Made by a program: the position numbers and the translations under genes. From contig NZ_CP138200.1 of assembly GCF_050859025.1 (NCBI RefSeq), positions 6,138,001 through 6,202,000 of the forward strand: a stretch of 64,000 bases of DNA, written 5' to 3'. Shown one piece after another: positions 1 through 9,029 of the stretch (the stretch's first letter is position 1; each line of letters opens with the position of its first letter). The notes beneath the pieces are model-generated. The model did not search any database. It saw only the letters and a list, made by a program, of their open reading frames with translations, and was not told the DNA's origin. The DNA comes from Wukongibacter sp050859025. Its GTDB lineage: Bacteria > Bacillota > Clostridia > Peptostreptococcales > Caminicellaceae.

Positions 1-422
1 TCACTAGCTACTATAGGCATGTCCTTGGAGTTAATCATTTGAATAATTTTATCATTTATAACTTTTTCAATATCATTAGAAGGATTACTTTTTAAAGTAG
101 GGTACATAAGACTACCCATTATATTTGGAATATCTGGTGCCATAATTTTAGTTTTTACAGTAGCTGTTTGTCCATCTATGTTTGAATCTATTATTTGATA
201 ATCAATTTTTTTAAATGCTTGTTTGTAAATTTCTTCATTTTTACCTCTCAGCTTATTAAATTTATTTTCTTCACTTACAAAATATTGTTTCATATTATCT
301 AAATCACCCTTCTTAATATCATTAAAACAGCTAGATATAATATCTTCTGGATTAGGTTGAGAGCATCCACCTAAAGCTAATAAGCAAATAAAAAAGATAG
401 TCATGAATATACTTTTTTTCAT
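1..422 (-). CDS. Lipoprotein, C-terminus beyond window
   Basis: Reading leftward from an ATG at 422 behind a GAAGGAGGAAT ribosome site, the frame stays open to the window edge (140 codons). The N-terminus is a lipoprotein signal: MKK, a hydrophobic stretch, then lipobox LGGC, so the Cys near residue 20 should be lipidated and the protein anchored outside the membrane. The rest is a charged domain (QPNPEDIISSCFNDIKKGD near its start) resembling DUF5105-like or DUF4878-like small secreted domains, but I do not recognise a specific family. Function unknown; no operon partner is visible in the window. Confidence 0.7.
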   Translation of the reverse strand, partial: MKKSIFMTIFFICLLALGGCSQPNPEDIISSCFNDIKKGDLDNMKQYFVSEENKFNKLRGKNEEIYKQAFKKIDYQIIDSNIDGQTATVKTKIMAPDIPNIMGSLMYPTLKSNPSNDIEKVINDKIIQMINSKDMPIVAS

Positions 423-819
423 GATTATTCCTCCTTCAATTATCATCTCTACCATTATATATGTAAAGACAAATAAAATTAATATATGAATGGCATATAG
501 CCCATTGATTTTATTCAAATAGAAAATTGTAAGCACGAGTAAGGTATAGTCTCCTTTGAGACAAACAAACCACATTGCAAAGCATACTAATTGAACCAAA
601 CCCTCGGACATCAAAATATGGTCAAAAGTATAAAATACCTCGGTTAATATATCCCCTCCTATAATCTACTCATTTAATTTAAGCCGAGATCCTTCTTTTC
701 TACTTTATTATATCAAACATATTGAATATTTTTAATTCCTCCTAAATTCGGTAGTTTCATGCTATTATAGGTAACCAACTTTAAAAGATATAGGCGGTTA
801 TGTATGTGCGAAGCCTAAA
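423..819. other. Intergenic stretch, no gene seen
   Basis: Nearly 400 bases between the lipoprotein gene and the brnQ terminator. I find no open frame with a credible ribosome site, no RNA gene and no recognised repeat. It presumably holds the promoter of the leftward lipoprotein gene. Confidence 0.5.
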
Positions 820-880
820 TTAAATATAAAAACAGGATTAAGTGCGATCTTTTATTTTCGTAGATCGCTACTTAATCCTG
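820..880 (-). terminator. Rho-independent terminator of brnQ
   Basis: CAGGATTAAGTGCGATCT at 833-850 pairs almost perfectly with the sequence ending at 880. Read on the minus strand the stem is followed by TTTTTATATTT. It lies about 120 bases beyond the brnQ stop. Confidence 0.85.
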
Positions 881-922
881 CGTTTTAGCTAGTGAATCTA
901 ATTCAAGTTCAGTATATAATTT

Positions 923-994
923 TTATGCCCTCATGGATACTACGAGAAAAAATACTCCGAGGCGATCAAAACATTGGAAACAGGAATTGTAGCA
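923..994 (+). pseudogene. Possible mutator-type transposase scrap
   Basis: One plus-strand frame reads YYEKKYSEAIKTLETGI, which resembles the segment just before the conserved TTN-ErlN region of IS256/mutator-type transposases. Only about 22 residues survive, with no start and no flanking homology, so this is a weak call. A second, clearer IS256-like relic lies at 46.9-47.1 kb. Confidence 0.25.
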
Positions 995-997
995 ATA

Positions 998-2311
998 CTA
1001 ATAGTTTTCCACTACTTGCAGCTGTTCTTCTGTATCTTTCTTCTGTGGAATAAGGCTTGCTAAGGTTGCCATAACAATCGTTGGTATTACCCAACCAAAG
1101 CCCATTTCTGAAAAAGGAAGTCTTGCCATATAATCGTGCAAGAATCCTACTTGCACGTTCATAGCAGAAAGTGCATCGAAGGAACTTACAATAAGTGCAC
1201 CTGTTACAGCACCTTTGTAAATGTTCTTGTTCTTAATAAGAGAATCGCATAAACCAAGTAAGATCAAAATAATGGCAACAGGATAAACCAGTACGAGTAG
1301 TGGCACAGCTAACTTAACAATTTGCTCAACGCCGACAACTGCCATAATAGCACTGAATGACACCGTTCCTATAACAATGGGACGATAACCAAGACGTCCG
1401 CCTGATAAATCCGAAAAATAATTTCCTACAATAGCTGTCAAACCGATTGATGTTGTTAGACATGCAGCTGAGACAACGATACACATTCCAATTTGACCCA
1501 TGTTACCAAGGACATTATTAGTAATGCTTACAATCAGTTCTGACTTTGCTATGTCAGCTGGGAAAATACCACTTGATGTTGCACCCAGATACAGAAGACC
1601 GCCATAGATGAGCAGCAAACCTGTTCCTGCGATGAGTCCTGCTTTAACCGTCATACTGATTTGTTCTTTCTTATCGGTATAACCCTTTTCAAGAAGTGCA
1701 ACAAGTACGATTCCAGCCATTACAATTGACCCCAAGGCATCCATAGTTTGATACCCATCTGTGAATCCCTTTGAGAAGGGCATAGAAATTACAGTTTTAA
1801 TGGGTGTACCAATAGGAATTAAAATTCCTTTAATGATAATTGTAGTAGTTACAATCAAGAGAATGGGTGTTAATATCTTACCAATTTTGTCCATAATTCC
1901 TGATGGCTTAATAACAAAAAATAAAGTGATTGAAAAATAGATGACAGAAACCAATAAAGGGTTCACAGAATCGAACAACGGTTTAATGCCGATTTCATAA
2001 ACTGTTGCTCCTGTACGTGGAATTGCAAGCAACGGTCCAATAGCTAGTATGACGATAGAACCTAATATTTTTGAAAATACTGGTCCTACACGACCGGACA
2101 AATCGTTGATTGTACCGCCTACCTTTGAAACCGCAATAACCCCGAGCACAGGTAATCCAATACCAGTTAAAACAAAGCCTAATAAGCTGAATAACCATTT
2201 GTCACCGGCCATCATACCAATAGCTGGTGGAAAAATAAGGTTACCTGCACCAAAAAACATGGCAAACAATGCTGCACCAATAATAATAATATCTTTTGTT
2301 TTCCTATTCAT
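998..2311 (-). CDS. brnQ: Branched-chain amino acid carrier BrnQ
   Basis: A 437-residue membrane protein with about 12 hydrophobic segments and the BrnQ N-terminal signature AALFAMFFGAGNLIFPP. Family members import leucine, isoleucine and valine with sodium or protons. I place the start at the ATG at 2311: it has GGGAGG seven bases upstream, whereas a longer frame beginning at 2353 would start at the predicted transcription start of the sigma-54 promoter at 2364-2378. That promoter and the adjacent kinase/NtrC-type regulator genes make this carrier the likely output of the neighbouring two-component system. Ends at a strong hairpin terminator. Confidence 0.93.
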   Translation of the reverse strand: MNRKTKDIIIIGAALFAMFFGAGNLIFPPAIGMMAGDKWLFSLLGFVLTGIGLPVLGVIAVSKVGGTINDLSGRVGPVFSKILGSIVILAIGPLLAIPRTGATVYEIGIKPLFDSVNPLLVSVIYFSITLFFVIKPSGIMDKIGKILTPILLIVTTTIIIKGILIPIGTPIKTVISMPFSKGFTDGYQTMDALGSIVMAGIVLVALLEKGYTDKKEQISMTVKAGLIAGTGLLLIYGGLLYLGATSSGIFPADIAKSELIVSITNNVLGNMGQIGMCIVVSAACLTTSIGLTAIVGNYFSDLSGGRLGYRPIVIGTVSFSAIMAVVGVEQIVKLAVPLLVLVYPVAIILILLGLCDSLIKNKNIYKGAVTGALIVSSFDALSAMNVQVGFLHDYMARLPFSEMGFGWVIPTIVMATLASLIPQKKDTEEQLQVVENY

Positions 2312-2363
2312 TATAAAACCTCCCATTAATTTCATACCTGACTTGTTATGCATATGTAATATC

Positions 2364-2378
2364 GCAAGAAGAGTGCCA
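2364..2378 (-). promoter_or_regulatory. Sigma-54 promoter of brnQ
   Basis: On the minus strand the sequence is TGGCACTCTTCTTGC: GG of the -24 element and GC of the -12 element are separated by exactly ten bases, as sigma-54 promoters require. The -12 GC is about 50 bases before the brnQ ATG at 2311. The next gene upstream encodes a sigma-54 activator. Confidence 0.85.
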
Positions 2379-2478
2379 AGTTTTAGAATATTAATGAAAT
2401 ACTATCAGAAGCAAGAAATCATGAGGGTTCGGATAACTCAAATAGAATTGAATAATATAAGCAGGTATCAAAGCCCAT

Positions 2479-2525
2479 AAAAAAAGAGGAAATCCATTTC
2501 CTATGTTTAGAAAAGCATTTCCTCT
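2479..2525 (-). terminator. Terminator of the kinase/regulator operon
   Basis: GAGGAAAT and ATTTCCTC pair around a loop of roughly 20 bases. Read leftward the stem is followed by seven T. It sits between the regulator stop and the brnQ promoter, so brnQ must be transcribed from its own promoter. Confidence 0.85.
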
Positions 2526-2599
2526 ATCTTGGTGTATTCCAAAATATTTACGATAGGTCCCGGCTATCTTTCCAGTCCTTACCATGAATCATTCGGGAT

Positions 2600-3940
2600 T
2601 TATTTTTTCTTTTTGAGATTATATTCTTTTACCTTATTGGTAAGTTGTCGTCTCGTAATACCAAGGATTCCTGCTGAAACTTCCATCTTATTATCGTTTT
2701 CATCCAGTACTTTTTGAATATACTCTTTTTCACTCATCTGTCTAATTTCTTTAAGGGTTTTAGGGCCTGCTTTAGTATCAGAAATTCGGGCTGGCAAATC
2801 CTCTGGCTTAATCCTGTCACCATCACTAAAAACAACGAGTCTGTCCACTATATTTTTAAGTTCTCGAATATTCCCAGGAAAATCATAAGTTTTCAATATT
2901 TCAATGACTTCTTCAGAAACTTTACAAGCAGGTACTCCCATTTCTTTCGACGAACGCTCTATAAAATGCATCACCAAGTCTTGTATATCTTCAGGTCTTT
3001 CTCTGAGAGGTGGTATTTCTAAGACAATGCTACTTATCCGATAATAGAAATCCTCACGGAACTCACCAGTGTCAATAAGGGTTTGAAGATTCTTATTGGT
3101 TGCCGTAATCAAGCGGAAATCAACATCGACGCTTTCATTGGATCCCATTCGTTCAATTTTTTTAAGGTCTAATACTCGTAAGAGCTTAATCTGAGTAGAT
3201 AAGGGTGTATCTGCAATTTCATCAAGAAACAAGGTCCCTTCATGTGCTAATTCAAAACGTCCAATTCGATCAGTATCGGCTCCAGTAAAGGCCCCTTTAC
3301 AATGACCAAAGAGTTCGGACTCAAGAATGTTCTCTTGCAGAGCATGGCAATTGACTGCAACGAAGCTTTTATCATAGCGTTTACTCTCGTGATGGATGTA
3401 CCTAGCAAAAACTTCTTTTCCGACACCAGACTCTCCAAGTAGCAGAATACTCACGTTGCTTCGAGCAGCTTTTTTTGCCATTTCCAGTGCCTTTATGAAG
3501 GCTTTGTTTTTGGAAAGTGGAATGAGAATCTGTTGTTCGCTGTCATCAGGTTGTGTCAATTTACGTTTTTTAGACTCGTAAAGACCTAAAATCTCTGATA
3601 CCAGTTCCTCTGGGTCGTTCCCCTTTACAAAGTAAGAGTCCGCTCCTTTTTTCATGGCTTCAACGGCATTGTCAATGGTCGCATAGGCAGTCATTAAAAT
3701 AACACAGGTCTCAGGTGTACTTGCGTTAACCTTTTCCAAAAGCTCAATGCCATTCATACCATCCATCATCAGGTCGGTTAAAACTAAATCATATTGTTTC
3801 AATTTAAGCTTAAAGAGGGCTTCTTCTGCACTAGATACGGTTTGAATGCTAAAGCCTTCCAACTCAAGAATCTTTTTTAAAATAATGGTATATTCAATTT
3901 CGTCATCGACAATCAAAATCATATAATCCTGAGGTTTCAT
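2600..3940 (-). CDS. NtrC-family sigma-54 response regulator
   Basis: 446 residues with the full NtrC layout. Receiver domain, residues 6-120: acidic pair VDDE at 11-14 and phospho-acceptor D56 in LVLTDLMMDG. AAA+ sigma-54 interaction domain, about 140-370: Walker A GESGVGKE at 169-176, sigma-54 contact loop GAFTGA at 216-221, Walker B TLFLDE. C-terminal Fis-type helix-turn-helix ending GITRRQLTNKVKEYNLKKKK. It should activate sigma-54 promoters when phosphorylated by the kinase encoded just upstream, whose stop codon shares one base with this ATG. The obvious target is the sigma-54 promoter of brnQ 220 bases downstream. Confidence 0.95.
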   Translation of the reverse strand: MKPQDYMILIVDDEIEYTIILKKILELEGFSIQTVSSAEEALFKLKLKQYDLVLTDLMMDGMNGIELLEKVNASTPETCVILMTAYATIDNAVEAMKKGADSYFVKGNDPEELVSEILGLYESKKRKLTQPDDSEQQILIPLSKNKAFIKALEMAKKAARSNVSILLLGESGVGKEVFARYIHHESKRYDKSFVAVNCHALQENILESELFGHCKGAFTGADTDRIGRFELAHEGTLFLDEIADTPLSTQIKLLRVLDLKKIERMGSNESVDVDFRLITATNKNLQTLIDTGEFREDFYYRISSIVLEIPPLRERPEDIQDLVMHFIERSSKEMGVPACKVSEEVIEILKTYDFPGNIRELKNIVDRLVVFSDGDRIKPEDLPARISDTKAGPKTLKEIRQMSEKEYIQKVLDENDNKMEVSAGILGITRRQLTNKVKEYNLKKKK

Positions 3941-5964
3941 TATTCAATCTCCTTCAAAGGTAATGTGTCATGTCGTGGAATAATAAGGGTGAAAGTGGTT
4001 CCCACTCCGAGAGTGCTGTCTACATTAATAACACCCTTCATTTTTTGCACTTCGTTATATGTGATATACAAACCGAGACCTGTTCCTGATCCCGGTTCTT
4101 TAGTTGTAAAAAATGGATTAAATATCTTCTCTAATATATCTGCATCAATGCCCTTGCCGGTGTCCGAAACCATGATAATCATCTCCTTAGCATCAGCTAC
4201 TACGTGAATATCCAAATTTCCACCTTCGCTCATGGCATCAACCGCGTTGTTAATCAAATTAATCATGACATGCTTTAATGACTCGGAGTTGATGATAAAG
4301 ATCAAGTCCTCAGGACATTGTAGTCCAAAGGATATTTTTTGGTTTTTAAATGATTTTTTACTTAAGTCATAGATATTGCTGATTAGGTTATAGATATTAG
4401 TCTGAGAAATTGTATTATCTGTCATCCTAGAGAAATTGAGTAAATTATCAATAATTCGGTTTGCTCTGTCAACAGATGACTCAATAACTGCCATAGATTC
4501 ATCTTTATCAGCCTGTAATTTACTACGTTTCATAAAGTAGCAATTATTTCGAATAATACCAAGGGGCGTCCGTATTTCGTGGGCAATACCGGCTGCCAGT
4601 TGACCGATTGCCGCCATCTTGGTTGATTGCAGCATACTCTGTTCAGTAAGCTTGAAATCTGTAATATCCTCCATCACGACCAAAATTCGTTTTTTCATTT
4701 GAGGGAGCTGATCCAAAGTGTAGGTACTAACCTTATAAATTCGGTTCTTATCTTTAACTTCTTTAATTACTGTTCGGTTTTTATCAAAAGTCTCTTTTAT
4801 AGGGCATCTTTCACATACCGAGCCAAGAATTCCATTAACATCCTTACAATGGGCATTTTTGAGCATGCCGGCTGTAAGGTTATATTTCTCACAAAAGGTT
4901 TTGTTTGCATCTTTTACATAACATTCATCATCAATTACAGTCATCAAATGGGTTAAACCATTAAACACTGTTTCAAGCTCATTATTAGACAGTCTAAGCT
5001 CGTTTGTTTGTCGTTTAACTTCTTTTTTTAACTGAATGTTCCAGGAGTATAAGGCAGCAGCAAGTACAAAAATTAAGGAAAGAACATACTTTGTAATCAA
5101 TGTCAATTTTTCACTGCTACTACTTTTTGTAATTAAGGGCGAAATACCAAACCACTTCTGATAAATCAGTTCCATAGTTTTCTTCTTTTTTAAATTGCTG
5201 ATGGCTTTATTTAAAATGTTTAAAAGCTTAGAATTGTCTTTGTGTACAGCAAGGACTGCTTCTCGTTCGTATAAATAATCATCAAGAATGATATATTCGT
5301 TTTTTAACTGTGCCTTGGTTATAAAATAGTTCATGACTGATTCGTCACCAAGGACTGCATCGATACGGTCATCGGTCAAGAGTTTAATGGCTTCCTGTAA
5401 ATCTGCCGTTTCAATACCCGTAACATTTTCGAACTCCTTATCGATATATTCAAAGATATAGTCACCTTTGCTACCTGCAATGGTCTTACCTTCTAAATCT
5501 TCAACCGTTTTAATGAGGTTCTCTGATTTTCGTACCAAAATAGCACCACGCTGGTAATAGATGGGGTTCGAAAATAGAAACTTCTTCGAACGTTCCTCTG
5601 ATTTGTACATATCACATAAATCGGTTTCACCTTTGCTCAGTAAATCAAGAGCCTCATTCCAAATCAAAGGTTTAAATTCAATGGCTATTCCTAATTCGAT
5701 GGATAGGGTACGAAGATAATCGATAACCAAGCCCTCGTATTGTTGGGACCCTTCATTTACGTACCGCAATGGCGGAGAGTTATAATCAGCACCATAAATC
5801 AAGGTGCTTTGATCATTTAAATAAGCAATTTCATCCTCTGACAAGGTTGTATCAGAAGACAAATAATCAATCAGGCTCATATCGTATTCAAGTTTTGTAA
5901 AACTGTTGGCAAATGAAATAACCAACACAATGGAGATCACTAACAAAAGCTTTCTTATCATCAA
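3940..5964 (-). CDS. Histidine kinase with periplasmic-type amino-acid-binding domain
   Basis: 674 residues. N-terminal signal/anchor (about 1-22), then an extracellular SBP_bac_3-type solute-binding domain (about 53-275, with ERSKKFLFSNPIYYQRGAIL typical of polar amino-acid binding proteins), a second membrane helix at 287-307, a PAS-like domain (325-435), and a HisKA/HATPase core: H462 in AAGIAHEIRTPLG, N box NLINNAVDAM (569-578), DTGKG at 601, GTGLG at 627. The architecture is BvgS-like, with ligand binding directly controlling the kinase. The PAS region holds Cys 348, 358, 373, 384 and 387, ending in CERCPI, which could bind metal or act in redox sensing (inference). Cotranscribed with the NtrC-type regulator. 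Confidence 0.93.
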   Translation of the reverse strand: MMIRKLLLVISIVLVISFANSFTKLEYDMSLIDYLSSDTTLSEDEIAYLNDQSTLIYGADYNSPPLRYVNEGSQQYEGLVIDYLRTLSIELGIAIEFKPLIWNEALDLLSKGETDLCDMYKSEERSKKFLFSNPIYYQRGAILVRKSENLIKTVEDLEGKTIAGSKGDYIFEYIDKEFENVTGIETADLQEAIKLLTDDRIDAVLGDESVMNYFITKAQLKNEYIILDDYLYEREAVLAVHKDNSKLLNILNKAISNLKKKKTMELIYQKWFGISPLITKSSSSEKLTLITKYVLSLIFVLAAALYSWNIQLKKEVKRQTNELRLSNNELETVFNGLTHLMTVIDDECYVKDANKTFCEKYNLTAGMLKNAHCKDVNGILGSVCERCPIKETFDKNRTVIKEVKDKNRIYKVSTYTLDQLPQMKKRILVVMEDITDFKLTEQSMLQSTKMAAIGQLAAGIAHEIRTPLGIIRNNCYFMKRSKLQADKDESMAVIESSVDRANRIIDNLLNFSRMTDNTISQTNIYNLISNIYDLSKKSFKNQKISFGLQCPEDLIFIINSESLKHVMINLINNAVDAMSEGGNLDIHVVADAKEMIIMVSDTGKGIDADILEKIFNPFFTTKEPGSGTGLGLYITYNEVQKMKGVINVDSTLGVGTTFTLIIPRHDTLPLKEIE

Positions 5965-6073
5965 ATCACCTTTCGCAATTTTATGAATTAATTATACATG
6001 TTTCATGTCAAGCGGTTGGAGTTATTTACACTTCAAATTTAGTATTTCATCTAATGTTCTCACAATGACCAAT

Positions 6074-6244
6074 CTAAACGTCCCATAAATCAAGGAGTGA
6101 AAAGTTGAATTGTTTTTCTTTATCGATCTCATATAAGAGTATATCCTTAATATCAGAATTTGAAAAATCAAAATATTTATTAAGTACATCGCTCGACTTC
6201 AATTTAATTAAATGCTTTTCCATAAAGCATTTTGTTTTCTTCAT
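6074..6244 (-). CDS. Small hypothetical protein or gene remnant
   Basis: A 56-codon leftward frame (MKKTKCFMEKHLIKLKSSDV at its start) lying directly downstream of a dispersed repeat that also precedes the DUF998 gene at 52 kb. The ribosome site is weak (AAGG) and the codon use is AT-rich like its surroundings. No family recognised; it could be the decayed front end of a larger gene. Confidence 0.3.
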   Translation of the reverse strand: MKKTKCFMEKHLIKLKSSDVLNKYFDFSNSDIKDILLYEIDKEKQFNFSLLDLWDV

Positions 6245-6256
6245 CAAACCTTATTA

Positions 6257-6420
6257 ACATCTGTAGATAATACTACACTGAAAATATGAGAAGATTATTT
6301 CACTAATACTTTATTATACTAATTATGCAAATCTTGTAAAATACCTCTATCTATTGTTACAGATATTTCACCAATTATATCGTAACACAACTTCTTACAA
6401 AAGAAAATTCCTATTAATGA
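6257..6420 (-). repeat. Dispersed ~160-bp repeat, copy 1
   Basis: Shares long blocks with 52022-52195, for example TAATACTACACT, AATTATGCAAAT and TTACAAAAGAAAATTCCTAT, at roughly three-quarters identity. At 52 kb the same block in the same orientation is the upstream region of the DUF998 gene, so it may be a duplicated promoter region. Apart from this and the small frame at 6074-6244, I see nothing else in the 5965-6554 gap. Confidence 0.6.
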
Positions 6421-6554
6421 GTATAAGTATTAAGAAGTCTCAAATATATTATTAGTTAACTACCTCTACTTAAAAATTAAAATATTGATAGAAATTTGAC
6501 ATACTCCAAACTCTTTAATATAATTTCTTTAGAAAAATACGGGAGTTGAGAGAA

Positions 6555-7106
6555 ATGAAAAAATTTCAGATTAAAAGTTTAATTTTAGGATTACTACTTG
6601 GCATAATAGGAACCTCATTAGTTTTAGGAGCTTCAAAAACTTCAGAAGCTTCGACTATTTCTTCGTTGGAAAAAATAGAATCAGCAGCTTTTAGTAACTC
6701 CAAAGTTTATTTTTATGGAAAAGAGATATCTTTAAAAAATCCGTTAGTTATAATTAGGAAAGATGGCAGTTCTGAAACACAATTATATATGCCTATGAGA
6801 GAACTGTTAGAGTATATGCAATTTAATGTGGAGTGGAATAGCGAAGATAGTTCTGTTAATTTAACTATGAATGGATATACTGGTTATGATAATCACAATA
6901 ATACAGCCATTCCGTCTACTATTACCAAAAATGAAGCAGATATAAAAGCTTTAGATATCATACAAAAAACAGGAAATTGGCAATACATTGAGCCATATCT
7001 TCCACACATGTCTACTGATGCAATAGAAAAGGTTGTTGAAATATATAACTCAAAGCATATTAATTCATCTGAACATAAAAAAGCGTCTGATTACATAAAA
7101 AAATAA
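6555..7106 (+). CDS. Secreted stalk-domain-like protein
   Basis: 183 residues from ATG 6555, with GGGAG nine bases upstream; an in-frame TTG at 6546 is less likely. The N-terminus has a signal peptide or membrane anchor (FQIKSLILGLLLGIIGTSLV) followed by a Ser/Thr-rich linker. Residues about 45-105 resemble a copper-amine-oxidase N-terminal-like stalk domain (VYFYGKEISLKNPLVIIRKD, then YMPMRELLEYMQFNVEWN), a common cell-surface module in clostridia. The C-terminal 70 residues are unassigned. Single gene with its own terminator at 7146. Confidence 0.75.
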   Translation: MKKFQIKSLILGLLLGIIGTSLVLGASKTSEASTISSLEKIESAAFSNSKVYFYGKEISLKNPLVIIRKDGSSETQLYMPMRELLEYMQFNVEWNSEDSSVNLTMNGYTGYDNHNNTAIPSTITKNEADIKALDIIQKTGNWQYIEPYLPHMSTDAIEKVVEIYNSKHINSSEHKKASDYIKK

Positions 7107-7145
7107 AATTATTATAATTAGAACATTACTTTAAGAAAAACAGGC

Positions 7146-7178
7146 ACAGGCTATTTTGCTAATAGCCTGTTTCTATTT
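7146..7178 (+). terminator. Rho-independent terminator
   Basis: ACAGGCTATT and AATAGCCTGT form a perfect ten-pair stem with a five-base loop, followed by TTTCTATTT. It is 40 bases beyond the stop of the stalk-domain gene. Confidence 0.85.
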
Positions 7179-7224
7179 ATTCTATGATTCACCCTACATG
7201 GTCTAACGGTGATTCTATCATCAT

Positions 7225-7590
7225 CTATTCATTATTAATTCTACTGTTAATAGCAGCTTGCTGTGATGAATACATGCTATTCTTTAGAATAATAACCATG
7301 ATTGATATAAGACATAATAAGGATGAGGTGTAAAAAGCAATTCTTGTACTTGTTGAATTCAATAGATGTTGAAAAAATGTAGTCAAAATCGGTGATGAAA
7401 ATTGTCCTAAAAACATACTACTGTTTACAATTGCAAGTGCAACAGTTACTTCACCTTTAGACAAAGCCAACCCCTATTCCCCCAATAAGGTACAATAATA
7501 AACCAATTATAATGATTTTTCTCTTACTGTAAAATTGAACTAGCTTACCGGATATAATGCTAAAAAGGAATTATTGATCCGAATGTCAAA
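7225..7590 (-). pseudogene. Remnant of an MFS transporter
   Basis: Reading leftward, one frame gives GKLVQFYSKRKIIIIGLLLY-LIGGIGVGF (a motif A loop plus helix), then after a frameshift and an apparent deletion a second frame gives the last transmembrane region (GEVTVALAIVNSSMFLGQFS to the stop at 7225). The first part closely resembles the equivalent region of the intact MFS gene at 10747. No usable start or ribosome site. A decayed paralogue. Confidence 0.7.
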
Positions 7591-7628
7591 AAACATTTAT
7601 GAAGTTGTTCAAAATTCAAGATAATATT

Positions 7629-7655
7629 TAAAAACTGCAGTAAAGGCAGTTTTTA
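7629..7655. terminator. Hairpin, possible bidirectional terminator
   Basis: AAAAACTGC and GCAGTTTTT pair around a seven-base loop, giving A-rich and T-rich flanks in both directions. It lies upstream of the MFS remnant in decayed DNA. Confidence 0.55.
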
Positions 7656-7916
7656 ATCAAGCAGTAGTCGAGTGTCAGGGTTAAAAAGTTGAATTATTTT
7701 TCTTTATTACTTCATAATATAATTCATATACCAATCATGTTGTAGAGTTATATTTTATTATGGAAGTGAGAAGAAAGTTACTCTTTCAGTGTTGATATTA
7801 TTGAAAGGCTGGACTTTTTTAGCAGTTTCAGATGGTTCTATAGACACCTTTTAACTAGATAATATGTATTAAAGAATAGATTATTTATGTGTATCTCCAT
7901 AAATACTAATATAGAA

Positions 7917-7990
7917 GATAGGGTCACGATTCCATTTTTAAACTTTCCGATTATAAAATAAAGTTTAAAAGTGAAGCAGTAACCCTATTC
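7917..7990. repeat. Long interrupted inverted repeat
   Basis: GATAGGGT (7917-7924) pairs with ACCCTATT near 7982-7989, and TTTTAAACTT (7936-7945) pairs with AAGTTTAAAA (7961-7970), giving a 74-base two-segment hairpin followed by TTCTTTTT on the plus strand. It could be a terminator or a small mobile-repeat relic. The 300 bases before it hold nothing else I recognise. Confidence 0.5.
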
Positions 7991-8056
7991 TTTTTGGGCT
8001 ATAATTAAACTTTATAAGCTCAATATACCTCTCAACTCCTTCACTAATATCACTCT

Positions 8057-8340
8057 TTATTTTTCCTTCGTAGTTTTAGCAGTCAATTTAATAGCTTCTA
8101 ATTGTGAAGGCGTAAGATTTTCAAGTTCTTTAATAACTTCAACAATAGTTATTGTTTTTTTCTCAATCTCTTCTTGAAAAAACTCAGAGAAGGTAATGTC
8201 TAAAGCTCTACAGAGTTTTGAAATAACTTCAACAGTTGGATGCTTTTTACCTTTTTCAATTTCATGTATATAAGTAGAGGATATTTCAGAAAGCTGTAAT
8301 AACCTTCATCAGCGTATATTTGAATATTATTATTCCCTTT
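8057..8340 (-). pseudogene. Broken XRE-family regulator
   Basis: The leftward frame ending at 8057 encodes the second half of a Cro/C1 helix-turn-helix (LSEISSTYIHEIEKGKKHPT, then a VEVISKLCRALDITFSEFF-type tail) plus a short C-terminal helix ending TAKTTKEK. Just upstream a TGA stop and a frame change break the N-terminal helices; the other frame still shows a YADEG-like piece. No start codon remains, so this is a decayed transcription factor. Confidence 0.75.
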
Positions 8341-8391
8341 CTTTTAATTATGAATTATGGTAAACTTACAGAAATAAGGGAGTGAATTTTT

Positions 8392-8982
8392 ATGAGAAGA
8401 AGAAAAGAAGAAGCGGAGCTCACTAGACAGAGAATACTGGATGCCAGTTTCAAAATTATTAATGCAAAAGGCTTTGAGAGAATGACCAGAGAGGATATCG
8501 CCAAGGAAGTGGGAATGACTAGAGGTGCTGTAAACTGGCATTTCAAAACAAAAGAAGAAATTTATCTGTCTGTCCTCCAAAGTATTTTAGATCGGTTTGA
8601 AATACAAAGAAAAAAATATCAAGATGACCACAGTTTATCCGTTAAGGAACGATTGACTAGCCTTTTTCTTATGCCCATCAAGCAGGCTGAATATTTTCAG
8701 TTCGTAAATAGGATTCCTCATTATCTTTTGGAAGAACCAGAATTCTTTGGCATTGAAAAGAAAATGTACGAAAACCGAACTAATTTTTTGGAATATTTGG
8801 AAGAAATATTAACTGAACTAGAAAAAAATTCTGGAAAGACTTTCAAGAAACCAAAAGATACGATAGCACAAGCACTATATTTGGTTTATGAAGGCCTTCA
8901 TAATAGAAATCCTTGGAATACTTCCATGGTAGAATTTACGGAGAAAGAAATTTGCAAAATATTAAGCGTAATAATTTATTGA
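8392..8982 (+). CDS. TetR/AcrR-family repressor
   Basis: 196 residues from an ATG with AAGGGAGTG upstream. The N-terminus is a classic TetR DNA-binding domain: RQRILDASFKIINAKGFERM, then TREDIAKEVGMTRGAVNWHFK and a K-E-E-IYL boundary. The remaining about 150 helical residues form the ligand-binding and dimer domain. The N-terminal style (RRRKEEAELTRQ) is that of the AcrR subgroup. It immediately precedes a four-gene transporter/hydrolase operon on the same strand, and an AcrR-like dyad overlaps the start of that operon (9026-9049), so it probably represses the operon until a substrate-like ligand binds. Confidence 0.93.
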   Translation: MRRRKEEAELTRQRILDASFKIINAKGFERMTREDIAKEVGMTRGAVNWHFKTKEEIYLSVLQSILDRFEIQRKKYQDDHSLSVKERLTSLFLMPIKQAEYFQFVNRIPHYLLEEPEFFGIEKKMYENRTNFLEYLEEILTELEKNSGKTFKKPKDTIAQALYLVYEGLHNRNPWNTSMVEFTEKEICKILSVIIY

Positions 8983-9000
8983 TTGAAAATTCATATTAAA

Positions 9001-9029
9001 TTGACAATTATAATTTTTTGTGTTATAAA
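9001..9029 (+). promoter_or_regulatory. Sigma-70 promoter of the transporter/hydrolase operon
   Basis: TTGACA at 9001-9006 and TATAAA at 9024-9029 are separated by 17 bases. It lies just after the tetR stop codon and 280 bases before the first transporter gene. Confidence 0.8.

Noticed and set aside
5985..6025. Promoter TTGACA...TATAAT before the kinase gene
   Set aside because: The two boxes on the minus strand are only nine bases apart, too close for a sigma-70 promoter.
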